From: a virus
Virus record (IMG/VR): IMGVR_UViG_3300018036_000004
Span: 1-64,000 of that record
Direction: 5' to 3' (one strand)
Length of the DNA: 64,000 nt
Shown: piece by piece, positions 1 to 7,929 of the stretch
Position numbering within the stretch: the stretch's first letter is position 1
Layout of the letters: each line of letters begins with the position of its first letter
Notes under the pieces: model-generated
What the model was told of the DNA's origin: nothing
Databases searched by the model: none
What the model saw: the letters and a program-made list of their open reading frames with translations, nothing else
Position numbers and translations under genes: made by a program

Positions 1-25
1 CAGTAAGTCTAATCGTAGGGCAAGT

Positions 26-382
26 ATGTCTAAGAAAGCCAATTGGTGGAATACTACTATTGTATTCGACTATGGCACAGACTTTCGTTTACACATTGGT
101 GCGGAACAGTCTTTCAGTGCTGGCTCTAGTTCTTTAGATCGTATTCTAAGTAACTCTATGCCACGAGTTAAAAAAGAAACTTACGAACCTATTTTAGAAC
201 TGTTGTCCAATAATCCTGACATTGGAATTTACAGACCAAGTTCGTTTGACGAGTTGCATATGGATAGTAGGCGTAAAAGTGTAATCTTAGGATGGTCTTT
301 AAGTGGTGTTAAGCCAAGAGACATGGACTTAGCAGCCTACTTAAAGTCTAATGGTATTAAAGGTTATATTGTTAAGGGTTAA
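26..382 (+). CDS. hypothetical protein, possibly 5'-truncated
   Basis: No family recognised. The product is 118 residues, soluble and mixed in charge. The frame stays open to the left edge of the window, so the ATG could be internal to a longer gene. An AGGG five bases upstream makes it usable as a start. The residues around it (SNRRAS then MSKKANWW) resemble the basic, A-S-containing motif found near other N termini in this window. The next + strand gene follows after 20 bases. That the stretch is coding is fairly sure; start and function are not known. Confidence 0.6.
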   Translation: MSKKANWWNTTIVFDYGTDFRLHIGAEQSFSAGSSSLDRILSNSMPRVKKETYEPILELLSNNPDIGIYRPSSFDELHMDSRRKSVILGWSLSGVKPRDMDLAAYLKSNGIKGYIVKG

Positions 383-402
383 TACATAACAAGGAGTTAA
401 AA

Positions 403-1089
403 ATGTATAACAGAAATTGGAAACCAGGTATGTCTCGTACACAACATAAAACAGCAGGTGGTATTAAAAACTCGGACTTAGATAGTCTTTTAAGTTTTGC
501 AGAAGCCTACGCTTCCTTAGGTAGTGCTGTACAAGAACAAGTGTATGACTTGTTTATGGGTGATTTTGACGACATTAACCCAAGTGCTGTACAAGCTATG
601 GCTAGAAAACTTAAAGGTAAAAACAATGAGTTAGACTCATTGTTTACAGATTTCCAACAGTGGTGGCAAGGCGCTATGGGTGAGAGTATTAGATTAGGTA
701 GTACTAGAAAATCATCCTCCAAGGACATTATACTGGAAAGGTTTAGAGAGATGTGGGCTCATCGTAATCCTAAACTTAATGGTAGGAGTGATGTTATTTT
801 TGGTGGAAGTTTAGACATAGTTTCTACAAGTCCAGATGGAGATACAATCACAATTGCCTTTGAAGCGGAAGCAGAGTATTCCTCGATCATGAGTGGTGAC
901 CCAGAAGAATACGCGGAAGACGCGCTACATAATCAAGTAGAGTCTGTTCTCAGTCGTATTTTTGGAGACAGTGTTTTACTGAATGACACAAAGGATAGTG
1001 ACTTCGACATAGGACGAGGGGAGATTCAGGGTTGGTTTGAAGCCGAAGTGTATCTTCCAGACGCGTTAAAAGCGTTAAGTAAACTCTAA
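403..1089 (+). CDS. hypothetical protein with QA-type helical segment
   Basis: No named family recognised. The start is fixed by AAGGAG eight bases upstream. Residues 13-19 (TQHKTAG) fit the K-x-A-S/G motif common near N termini here. Residues 45-65 (the QVYDLFMGDFDDINPSAVQA stretch) resemble the helical QA module of several neighbours. The C-terminal half is acidic and beta-prone, without catalytic motifs that I recognise. A terminator-like hairpin follows 20 bases after the stop, so it probably ends a unit with the preceding gene. Confidence 0.7.
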   Translation: MYNRNWKPGMSRTQHKTAGGIKNSDLDSLLSFAEAYASLGSAVQEQVYDLFMGDFDDINPSAVQAMARKLKGKNNELDSLFTDFQQWWQGAMGESIRLGSTRKSSSKDIILERFREMWAHRNPKLNGRSDVIFGGSLDIVSTSPDGDTITIAFEAEAEYSSIMSGDPEEYAEDALHNQVESVLSRIFGDSVLLNDTKDSDFDIGRGEIQGWFEAEVYLPDALKALSKL

Positions 1090-1108
1090 TAATAGTTAAT
1101 AGTTATTT

Positions 1109-1150
1109 AATCCTAGTATGTATATAAACACATTTTAACATACTAGGATT
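1109..1150 (+). promoter_or_regulatory. compact hairpin with TATA-like loop and buried ribosome site
   Basis: Perfect 12-bp inverted repeat (AATCCTAGTATG / CATACTAGGATT) followed by a T-run, as in an intrinsic terminator. The loop holds TATATAAAC. The 3' arm contains the only ribosome-site-like AGGA before the ATG at 1158. It could terminate upstream transcription, start a new transcript and control translation of the next gene. First of a set of similar elements in the 0-13 kb region. Confidence 0.6.
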
Positions 1151-1157
1151 TTTTATT

Positions 1158-1787
1158 ATGGCAGTACCAAAGAAATACGAACACATTGATTTTAAGCCCC
1201 CTAAGACAGTAGCAGACGCTGCAAAGAAAGGTTTAGAGTACCGACGACAATCTGGTAAAGGTGGTTTAAGTGCCCAAGAGGCTGGAGAGAAAGGTATTGG
1301 TAGTGGTGTACAAAGGGCTGTGAATCTAAAGAACAGAAACAACCTTACAGTAGACACTATTAAGATGATGAGAGGTTTCTTTGCTAGACATGAAAAGAAT
1401 AAGTCTATAGCCCCTAAAAATAAAGATACTCCATGGGAAGACGCGGGTCATGTGGCTTGGTTGTTATGGGGCGGTGATCCTGGTAAGAAGTGGGTCGATG
1501 GTATCTTGAAACAGATGGAAGAAGCCGATAAGAAAGAAGAACAAGAACAGTCTAAGAAAGCCAGTGTTCTAAGTGTGGTGAAGGCCTACAATAAAACGGC
1601 TTCTACTTATCGTAAAGCGAAGATGTTAGAACTTACAGATAAGTTAACACCTAAGCAAGAAAAGGAACTGGATAAGTTAGTAAAACTTATGAATAAGGGA
1701 TATGTAGAACAGGCTTTTATACAAGCCACAATGTTAGGTTTATCTAAACACTTACAAAGTTTAGTCTTACAAAACCGAAAACAATAA
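1158..1787 (+). CDS. phage protein with FARHE/WGGD block plus C-terminal QA module
   Basis: Residues 55-112 contain the block NLTVDTIKMMRGFFARHE then WLLWGGDPGKKWV, an arrangement I associate with virion-associated phage proteins but cannot name securely. A charged helical linker follows (110-135), then two K-x-A-S motifs (KKAS near 132, NKTAS near 145), and a C-terminal helical tail resembling the QA module (MNKGYVEQAFIQATMLGL). The arrangement looks like a domain followed by a cleavable linker and a helical module. The start ATG is served by AGGA inside the 3' arm of the hairpin just upstream. Virion association is inference. Confidence 0.6.
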   Translation: MAVPKKYEHIDFKPPKTVADAAKKGLEYRRQSGKGGLSAQEAGEKGIGSGVQRAVNLKNRNNLTVDTIKMMRGFFARHEKNKSIAPKNKDTPWEDAGHVAWLLWGGDPGKKWVDGILKQMEEADKKEEQEQSKKASVLSVVKAYNKTASTYRKAKMLELTDKLTPKQEKELDKLVKLMNKGYVEQAFIQATMLGLSKHLQSLVLQNRKQ

Positions 1788-1793
1788 ATAGTC

Positions 1794-1831
1794 AATCCTT
1801 TGTATAATGTAGTAATACTATACAAAGGATT
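1794..1831 (+). promoter_or_regulatory. compact hairpin with TATA-like loop and buried ribosome site
   Basis: Perfect 13-bp inverted repeat (AATCCTTTGTATA / TATACAAAGGATT) directly after the preceding gene. The loop and right arm contain TAATACTATAC, a plausible -10 type sequence. The 3' arm carries AAAGGA, nine bases from the next ATG. Same design as the hairpin before the previous gene. Confidence 0.6.
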
Positions 1832-1836
1832 TTACC

Positions 1837-3552
1837 ATGCGTAGAAGGAAACTGTCAGACCTTAAACCACCCCTTGGAACAGATATGTGTTCCATTTATG
1901 ATCGTATGCATCGACAAATACCGGTACTTAAGGAAACTAAGGACCCCCAACTGGCAATTAAACTTCTAAATATGTACAACAAAATTGAAAAGGGAGAGGA
2001 CTTAGACAAGTCAGAAGAACATAAGATGTACTCTCCCTTCACAGAAACCTACTCGAATCTAGACTTCTTTAAGGAAGTCTATTTAACAACACATGCCCAA
2101 TACCGAATGGATCTTCGGGGTTTGTCTGTAAAGGAGTTAGGTCAAGTTTTAGGTAGATGGGAAGACAAGTTAAAAAATAACAGACAGGCTCGAAAGGCTT
2201 TTAATAAACTAGCACACTCTAACAATACATCAAAGAACTTAGAGGATAAAGTATTAAAAGTTAGATTGGCTTTAGAGTTAGCGTTCGACGAAAGTGTTAG
2301 GAAGGACAAAAGACAACCTAACAACATTAGTCAAGTAAGAGTTAAAACAATTTATTATCTAAGTGGTTATCAACAACAAATTCCACCTCTGCAGAATTGT
2401 GTGTCTAGGCCAACCAATTTTCCTCCAGAGGAAAATAGTATTATTACTGAAAATAATAGTTGGGAAACTGTTAAGTTAGGTAACAGCTTTATTTTTGGAC
2501 TTCTTAGGAACGCTCCACTAGAAGTACAAGAGATAGTTAAAAGACCTTTACACGAAAGTATTGACTTACCTTTTAACCCTTATCCAAGTTACGAAACTTC
2601 TATTAGTGAACTGGAACATATAAGATACATACAAGATACTACAGAAGATTGGAACTTTGTTAAATGGGCTGACGAGGATACTTATGGTATATTCGTAGAA
2701 TACTTAAACGAGTTAGGTGTATTGGAAGACGGTTTATATTTAGACATTGAAACCGTAGGAGAGTCTGTTATTCCTATCATCTTAAAGTTAAAGTATTACT
2801 ATAATAGACCAAGGCCTTACCAGTACGCACAAAAAGAAGGTATAAAACACTTTTCGATGGACTTTGAAACAGCCCGAACACCTAGTTATCCTAGTGGACA
2901 TACACTACAAGCCACTTATATAGCCGAGTACTTATCGGATAGGTTTCCACAATTTACAAGAGGACTTAAAGACTTAGGTCGTCGTATTTCTAAAACAAGA
3001 TTACAGGCGGGTGTTCATTTTCCAAGTGATTGTTTATTTGGAGCACACTTGGCTAGAGTACTATACAAAGGATTACCCACTACCATGAGAGTTGCTAATA
3101 TGGATCAACAGAAAATTATTCGTCTATTGGATACAGTGGACGAAAGTATTATTCACCAAGTTTTGTCTATCACAGATTCTTTAAACCTTGGGTTTCAGTT
3201 CAAACCTGGAGAAAACCTATTAGACTTAGTAATGGACGCTATTTACACTGAAGTGGCAGACAAGACACCTAATAAATGTTTAGATATGGAAAATATGGAA
3301 CTACTTAATGTTAAAGGTGTTGTAGATACAGACACATTAATAATTACAGGTAAATTAGACTGGAGTTTTTGGTTAGAAGGTGATTACCAACAAGGACAAT
3401 GTGCTTTAGCCTTACAAAAAGAGTATGGATCAGATACTGTATGGGAAGCCTATAATCATTTAGACAATACTACTGTATATGAAGTTGAAATAAAGAAAAT
3501 GTTTAGTGTTACATTTAAAAACGGTAGGATGTCTGTAAAAGTGAGTAAGTAA
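1837..3552 (+). CDS. PAP2-superfamily phosphatase with long N-terminal extension
   Basis: All three signature motifs of the PAP2/class A acid phosphatase and haloperoxidase superfamily are present in order: K-x6-RP (K319, R326-P327), PSGH (352-355) and R-x5-H-x3-D (R388, H394, D398). These bind phosphate and supply the nucleophilic histidine, so a phosphomonoesterase activity is likely; the substrate is unknown. No membrane helices surround the motifs, so it is the soluble type. The N-terminal 300 residues are additional: residues 86-105 (THAQYRMDLRGLSVKELGQVL) resemble the core of DUF4258-like domains. About 170 residues follow the catalytic core without recognised motifs. The start has AAAGGA in the hairpin upstream. 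The fold is firm; the role in infection is not. Confidence 0.8.
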   Translation: MRRRKLSDLKPPLGTDMCSIYDRMHRQIPVLKETKDPQLAIKLLNMYNKIEKGEDLDKSEEHKMYSPFTETYSNLDFFKEVYLTTHAQYRMDLRGLSVKELGQVLGRWEDKLKNNRQARKAFNKLAHSNNTSKNLEDKVLKVRLALELAFDESVRKDKRQPNNISQVRVKTIYYLSGYQQQIPPLQNCVSRPTNFPPEENSIITENNSWETVKLGNSFIFGLLRNAPLEVQEIVKRPLHESIDLPFNPYPSYETSISELEHIRYIQDTTEDWNFVKWADEDTYGIFVEYLNELGVLEDGLYLDIETVGESVIPIILKLKYYYNRPRPYQYAQKEGIKHFSMDFETARTPSYPSGHTLQATYIAEYLSDRFPQFTRGLKDLGRRISKTRLQAGVHFPSDCLFGAHLARVLYKGLPTTMRVANMDQQKIIRLLDTVDESIIHQVLSITDSLNLGFQFKPGENLLDLVMDAIYTEVADKTPNKCLDMENMELLNVKGVVDTDTLIITGKLDWSFWLEGDYQQGQCALALQKEYGSDTVWEAYNHLDNTTVYEVEIKKMFSVTFKNGRMSVKVSK

Positions 3553-3695
3553 TGAAAGACAAAAACTTAGACATAGAACATATCCATACTTGTTTAAGAG
3601 CTTTATTAAAAGATTATCCTAGTACAGAGGACCAGAAGAGGTTAGTACAAAGTATAATGAAGCAAGTTAAACAACTAAAAAATATGGAACAATGA
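3552..3695 (+). CDS. small hypothetical protein
   Basis: 47-residue helical, basic protein (MKDKNLDIEHIHTCLRALL...). It overlaps the phosphatase stop by one base (TAATG) and the next start by four (ATGA), the translational coupling typical of this genome. These overlaps are the main evidence that it is real. Function unknown. Confidence 0.6.
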   Translation: MKDKNLDIEHIHTCLRALLKDYPSTEDQKRLVQSIMKQVKQLKNMEQ

Positions 3696-4003
3696 AAGAC
3701 TTATACTTAATACAATCCGATGTTACCGGAGCCATAAAAGTAGGTGTGTCTAAAACACCTGAGAAAAGATTAAAACAACTACAAACAGGAAGCCCTTATA
3801 AGTTAAAACTTATAGGTGTGTTTAAAAACAAAGGGTCTTGTGAAAGGGGTTTACATCAACTTCTACAACCTTACAGACAAAACATTAACAGACAAAGTAC
3901 TAAGGGTGAGTGGTTTGACTTTATGTGTATGGGCAGTCTACCTTTATGGATAATAGAAAATCTAGATTTAGAAATTGTAAATACATGGTGGGATAATAGT
4001 TAG
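3692..4003 (+). CDS. GIY-YIG-like / T5orf172-type protein
   Basis: The N terminus (YLIQSDVTGAIKVGVSKTP then RLKQLQTGSPYKL) matches the T5orf172 branch of the GIY-YIG nuclease superfamily: a beta strand, a K-V-G core in place of Y-I-G, an arginine helix, and a later H-x-L-L...KGEWF segment. Length (103 residues) fits a stand-alone domain. Phage members are presumed DNA-binding or nicking proteins; catalysis here is not assured. Coupled by ATGA to the small gene upstream. Confidence 0.75.
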   Translation: MKDLYLIQSDVTGAIKVGVSKTPEKRLKQLQTGSPYKLKLIGVFKNKGSCERGLHQLLQPYRQNINRQSTKGEWFDFMCMGSLPLWIIENLDLEIVNTWWDNS

Positions 4004-4055
4004 TCTATAACTTTTATACAAACACAAGTATATAAACACAAATTAGGAGAAAACT

Positions 4056-4385
4056 ATGAGCAGAAACCATAATGGTTTAAAGTACGCTTTAAACGAAATT
4101 GTAGAGTATCTTTTAGATGTTAGACACGAGGCTAATAAAAAACTTAAAAGAGAATTAAGTTATGATACAGAGATCTATAGGGATTTAGAACAGTTAACTA
4201 ATGAGTTAGTACCTGGTGCCACTATGGAAAGATTATCGGATGATGAGTATGAAGAGTTATCTCAAGACCAAGACTGGATGGACTTGTATGAAACTTGGGG
4301 TTTCTATAATGATATGTACAATGTACCTAAAGAAGTGGAAGCTATTTTAAATAGAGCCGTTGCTAGTATTGAAAATCTAACCTAA
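4056..4385 (+). CDS. hypothetical acidic protein
   Basis: 109 residues, helical and acidic in the second half (LSDDEYEELSQDQDWMDLY). No family recognised. AGGAG lies seven bases before the ATG; the leader contains AAGTATATAAACAC, another TATA-like sequence. A hairpin terminator/promoter element follows the stop. Confidence 0.65.
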   Translation: MSRNHNGLKYALNEIVEYLLDVRHEANKKLKRELSYDTEIYRDLEQLTNELVPGATMERLSDDEYEELSQDQDWMDLYETWGFYNDMYNVPKEVEAILNRAVASIENLT

Positions 4386-4406
4386 CAACTACTTTATACA
4401 TAGTGT

Positions 4407-4445
4407 AAAAACTCCTGTGTACTATAAAAGGTCACAGGAGTTTTT
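4407..4445 (+). promoter_or_regulatory. compact hairpin with TATA-like loop and buried ribosome site
   Basis: Thirteen-bp inverted repeat (AAAAACTCCTGTG / CACAGGAGTTTTT) with TACTATAAAAGG in the loop and a T-run, ending two bases before the next ATG. The ribosome site AGGAG is wholly inside the 3' arm, so folding would hide it. A good case of combined terminator, promoter and translational control, by inference. Confidence 0.65.
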
Positions 4446-4447
4446 TA

Positions 4448-4981
4448 ATGTCTAAGTATCAAATTATATATACAGACCCACCTTGGGACTACAAAGGTCA
4501 AACACAACACAATGGTAAAGGTGGTGTTAAAACAGGTGGTGCTATCACACACTATCCTACAATGACTCTAAAACAGTTAAAAGAGTTAAAGCCAATGATA
4601 GAAGACTTAGCGGACGCAGATAACTGTTTAATGTTTATGTGGACTAGTTCACCACACTTAGACCAAGCCATAGATTTATTAAAAGCGTGGGGCTTTGAGT
4701 GGGCTACTATCGCTTTTGTATGGGACAAAGTAAAAGTTAATCCAGGTTTCTATACTATGTCACAATGTGAGATAGTACTTTTAGGTAAGATGGGTAAGAT
4801 ACCAAAGCCTAGAGGGGCTAGAAACATTAGGCAGTTTTTATCCCAAGAAAGAACAAGACATAGTGCTAAACCACATGAGATTCGTAAGCGTATAGAACAG
4901 ATGTTTCCTACACAAAAGAAGATAGAAATGTTTGCACGAGAAAAGTGTGAAGGTTGGGACTGTTGGGGCAACGAAGTTTAA
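4448..4981 (+). CDS. MT-A70 family adenine methyltransferase
   Basis: Contains the DPPW catalytic tetrad (residues 10-13) after a beta strand and the MT-A70 pattern that follows: HYPTMTLKQLKEL, the strand CLMFMWTSSPHL, then GFEWATIAFVWDK and the C-terminal SAKPHEIRKRIEQMFP segment. It transfers a methyl group from S-adenosylmethionine to adenine N6, in phages usually DNA. 177 residues is normal for phage MT-A70 proteins. No restriction partner is adjacent, so protection from host restriction is the simplest role (inference). Confidence 0.88.
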   Translation: MSKYQIIYTDPPWDYKGQTQHNGKGGVKTGGAITHYPTMTLKQLKELKPMIEDLADADNCLMFMWTSSPHLDQAIDLLKAWGFEWATIAFVWDKVKVNPGFYTMSQCEIVLLGKMGKIPKPRGARNIRQFLSQERTRHSAKPHEIRKRIEQMFPTQKKIEMFAREKCEGWDCWGNEV

Positions 4982-5069
4982 AATTAACATTAAACATATA
5001 AAATTAACCTTTAAGTAAGTATATGTAAGTGTTCGTTAGAACATAACTCTAATCCTTAAAGGAGAATAT

Positions 5070-5264
5070 ATGCGTAAAGTTTTAAGTTTGGTGGCTCTGG
5101 CTACTTTCCTTGTACTAGCCTTTGGTAGTAAAGGTAACCCTGAGTATCGTGCTTGTTACGATCGTTGTGTAGATCGTAAAAATAAAAAGTATGAAGGTAT
5201 GGGGGGTGCTAATAAGATAGACCTGCAAGTATGTGCCGAAAACTGTGACGCTCGTCACAAGTAA
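5070..5264 (+). CDS. small secreted or membrane-anchored protein with twin CX3C motif
   Basis: 64 residues. A signal-like N terminus (MRK then a hydrophobic run at residues 4-18 ending AFGS) precedes a short basic domain with cysteines at 29, 33, 55 and 59. This twin C-x3-C arrangement suggests a helical hairpin held by two disulfides, as in small periplasmic or intermembrane-space proteins. No lipobox cysteine is seen. AAAGGAGAA precedes the ATG. Export is inferred; function unknown. Confidence 0.65.
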   Translation: MRKVLSLVALATFLVLAFGSKGNPEYRACYDRCVDRKNKKYEGMGGANKIDLQVCAENCDARHK

Positions 5265-5284
5265 GGTAGTCTTTCTATTGTAAT

Positions 5285-5308
5285 AAGGAGATAGTTCACT
5301 ATCTCCTT
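5285..5308 (+). terminator. hairpin terminator
   Basis: Perfect 10-bp stem (AAGGAGATAG / CTATCTCCTT) with a 4-base loop and a short T-run, 20 bases after the preceding stop. Unlike nearby hairpins it does not contain the next gene's ribosome site (TAAGGG, further on). Confidence 0.7.
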
Positions 5309-5327
5309 TTAACTTTAAGGGTTTGTT

Positions 5328-5762
5328 ATGAAATTGTTTTATACGAGTTTAAATGTGTTTATACCATTACTACTTGGTGGTATTGTATATCTTACATACA
5401 GATCGTCTTGTTTGTTAATGTTTGAGTGGGTAGACTACTTACATCTTACAACATATATAGAGTGGTTAAGGGCTTATGGGTCTGGTCTTAACTACACACC
5501 TTCTAGATTTACCTTGTACTCTTTACCTGATGGTGTGTGGGTACATAGTATGACGGCTACTTATCTTAGTATATGGAAAGAGGACTATAAGAAAGGTTTG
5601 GTTTGGATACTACTGGGCTTACTATTAGGTGTTGGTAGTGAGTTAGGTCAACTGTTTGGGCTAGTAAGTGGTGTGTTCGACTTACAAGATGTGTTTGCTT
5701 ATGTACTATTCTTTATAATAGGTGGTGTAATACAAGTAACAATCAACAACAATAGGAGTTAA
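5328..5762 (+). CDS. VanZ-like integral membrane protein
   Basis: 144 residues with hydrophobic segments near 8-25, 85-105, 107-117 and 118-137. The C-terminal half has a VanZ-like pattern: SELGQLFGLVSGVFDLQDVFA followed by a glycine-rich membrane helix. SLPDGVWVHSMT precedes it, as in small VanZ-type proteins. Probably in the host inner membrane; no enzymatic role is claimed. Two bases separate its stop from the next start, so they are co-translated. Confidence 0.6.
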   Translation: MKLFYTSLNVFIPLLLGGIVYLTYRSSCLLMFEWVDYLHLTTYIEWLRAYGSGLNYTPSRFTLYSLPDGVWVHSMTATYLSIWKEDYKKGLVWILLGLLLGVGSELGQLFGLVSGVFDLQDVFAYVLFFIIGGVIQVTINNNRS

Positions 5763-5764
5763 CA

Positions 5765-6322
5765 ATGGGTGGAAAAGGATACTCAAGTGATGACAATCGC
5801 TCTATGCAATTAAACGATAACAATGACAGATACTACTCATCAAGGGGGATAGATCGGGATGAAGATTATGACGATTACGAACATGGTGGTAGTTCTAATG
5901 TACAACACAAACCAGTATTCCAAGACTATGTACCTTTTGTAGACTGGTTCCCATATTTTAAGACTTGGATACAGAACATTAAGATTAATATAGGCGAGTC
6001 TTACGAGATTGAAGGTAAGTTGAATGGTCTTACTACGATTCAATATGTAGAACATTTTAAAGGTTTCAATCTTTGGAACAGTGAACATAAGAAGACATGG
6101 GACTACTACAAAACCAGAGCCTTGGTGGACTATTGTGTGGATAAAGGTTTAACTTATACTGTACAATATGGTAGTGTTGTGGAATACAAGGTACAGAACT
6201 GGTCTAACTTTGGATTTGAAGCACAAAACATTATGTATGTGAACCATGTTATCTACGAAAACAATAACCTACTGTTTCCTAACAACGCAGAGGATCTATT
6301 CTTAACTACAAGGGATTTATAA
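5765..6322 (+). CDS. hypothetical protein
   Basis: 185 residues. The first 60 are polar, aspartate- and serine-rich and probably disordered; the rest is aromatic-rich (VDWFPYFKTWIQN). No family recognised. It starts two bases after the membrane protein gene, with AGGAG overlapping that gene's end, so the two form an operon. Confidence 0.65.
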   Translation: MGGKGYSSDDNRSMQLNDNNDRYYSSRGIDRDEDYDDYEHGGSSNVQHKPVFQDYVPFVDWFPYFKTWIQNIKINIGESYEIEGKLNGLTTIQYVEHFKGFNLWNSEHKKTWDYYKTRALVDYCVDKGLTYTVQYGSVVEYKVQNWSNFGFEAQNIMYVNHVIYENNNLLFPNNAEDLFLTTRDL

Positions 6323-6331
6323 GTTAAGTGG

Positions 6332-6363
6332 TAGGTTTTGTGTAGTACTATATACAAAACCTA
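6332..6363 (+). promoter_or_regulatory. compact hairpin with TATA-like loop
   Basis: Ten-bp inverted repeat (TAGGTTTTGT / ACAAAACCTA) whose loop reads GTAGTACTATAT. TAGGAG for the next gene (GTG start at 6374) begins within the 3' arm. Same design as the hairpins before the phosphatase and MT-A70 genes. The loop motif GTGTAGTAC(T/A)ATATA recurs before the LRR gene at 12454. Confidence 0.6.
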
Positions 6364-6373
6364 GGAGTGAAGA

Positions 6374-7126
6374 GTGGAATACAAGTTATGGAATGGTAAC
6401 TGTTTAGAACTTATGTCCGATATAGAGGATAAGTCTGTCGATATGATTCTGTGCGACTTACCTTATGGAACAACAAACTGTAAGTGGGATAACATCTTAC
6501 CTTTTGAGGAAATGTGGCTTCAATATAACAGAGTTATCAAAGATAAAGGTGCTATTGTATTGTTCGCCACACAACCTTTTACAAGTGCTCTGATAATGAG
6601 TAATGTAGATATGTTCAAGTATTGTTGGACATGGGATAAGTGTATTGGTAGAGGTCACTTAGTAGCTAAAATCAGACCTTTACAGCGTACAGAAGATATA
6701 TGTGTGTTTGGTAAAGGCCTTATTAACTACTTTCCTATAATGGAAGAGAGAGATAAGCCTGTAAAAGGTAAAGAGGGTAAAAGAACAGACATTATGGGTG
6801 GAGAGAGTACGGGTTATGAACAAGTTTATACACATAAGTATCCACAGACACTTTTAAGTTATCCTATCCGTATTAAAAAAGAAGACAGAGTACATCCCAC
6901 ACAAAAACCTGTGTCTTTATTAGAGTATCTCATTAAAACATACACACAAGAGAACGAGTGGGTATTAGATAATACTATGGGTAGTGGTTCCACCGGATTA
7001 GCCTGCCAAGATACTAATCGTAACTTCATAGGTATAGAACAAAACGAAGAGTATTACAACATCGCTCAAAGAAGAATGGGTACTAATACTTACAGTACAA
7101 CAAACTTATTTAGGGCTGTACAATGA
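6374..7126 (+). CDS. DNA methyltransferase, N6/N4 type (DLPY), copy 1
   Basis: Beta-class DNA methyltransferase. The catalytic motif IV is DLPYG (residues 28-32), the variant usual in phage members, followed by CKWDN. The C-terminal half has HPTQKP and the AdoMet-binding motif DNTMGSGSTG. It should methylate adenine or cytosine amino groups in DNA. The start is GTG, chosen because AGGAG sits at the right distance and the N terminus (MEYKLWNGNCLELM) aligns with its neighbour. It overlaps the next gene by four bases and is clearly paralogous to it. Confidence 0.9.
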   Translation: MEYKLWNGNCLELMSDIEDKSVDMILCDLPYGTTNCKWDNILPFEEMWLQYNRVIKDKGAIVLFATQPFTSALIMSNVDMFKYCWTWDKCIGRGHLVAKIRPLQRTEDICVFGKGLINYFPIMEERDKPVKGKEGKRTDIMGGESTGYEQVYTHKYPQTLLSYPIRIKKEDRVHPTQKPVSLLEYLIKTYTQENEWVLDNTMGSGSTGLACQDTNRNFIGIEQNEEYYNIAQRRMGTNTYSTTNLFRAVQ

Positions 7127-7929
7127 GTAAATTAACATTATGGAATGGTAACTGTTTAGAGTTAATGTCTAATATAGAGGACAATAGTGTAGATTTAATC
7201 TTATGTGATTTACCCTATGGTACTACGGCTTGTAAGTGGGATACTGTTATACCTTTTGACTTATTGTGGGAGCAGTACAATAGAATAACAAAAGAGGATA
7301 GTGCTATTGTATTGTTTGGTCAAGAACCTTTCAGTTCTCACTTAAGAATGAGTAACTTAAAGATGTGGAAGTACGACTGGATCTGGTACAAAAATAGACC
7401 AAGTGGTGTAGCAACAGCTAAGTACAAGCCCATGGTGAACCATGAAATCATTTCTGTGTTTTGTAAAACCAAGACTCGATACTATCCTATAAAAGAAGAA
7501 AGGGATTTAAAACCAGAAAACGCACACTTGAAAGAGAAAGAGTTTACTAGGGCTTTCTACGGGTCTAGTACACAAGGAATGAAAACAGACAAACCAAACA
7601 AGTCTACTTTTACACCTTTAAGGTATCCTACAACAGTAAAGAGATACGATGCTGTCTCCAACCATAAAGGTAATAGACTACATCCAACACAAAAGCCTAT
7701 AGATCTATTAGAGTATTTAGTAAATACTTATACTCTAGAAGGGGACATTGTACTAGACAATACAATGGGTAGTGGTAGTACAGGTGTGGCTTGTCAAAAT
7801 ACTAATAGAAGGTTTATCGGTATTGAACAGAATGAAGAGTATTACAACATTGCTTGTAAACGAATGGAAGAGAACTTACATTCTACATTACATTTATTTA
7901 AAGTAGAAAAGGACAACAACAATGAGTAA
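7123..7929 (+). CDS. DNA methyltransferase, N6/N4 type (DLPY), copy 2
   Basis: Tandem paralogue of the preceding gene: near-identical N terminus (WNGNCLELMSNIED), DLPYG at residues 29-33, HPTQKP and DNTMGSGSTG in the same order. The central target-recognition part differs, with about 20 extra residues, so the two copies probably recognise different sequences (inference). ATGA overlaps with genes on both sides indicate one operon. Confidence 0.9.
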   Translation: MSKLTLWNGNCLELMSNIEDNSVDLILCDLPYGTTACKWDTVIPFDLLWEQYNRITKEDSAIVLFGQEPFSSHLRMSNLKMWKYDWIWYKNRPSGVATAKYKPMVNHEIISVFCKTKTRYYPIKEERDLKPENAHLKEKEFTRAFYGSSTQGMKTDKPNKSTFTPLRYPTTVKRYDAVSNHKGNRLHPTQKPIDLLEYLVNTYTLEGDIVLDNTMGSGSTGVACQNTNRRFIGIEQNEEYYNIACKRMEENLHSTLHLFKVEKDNNNE

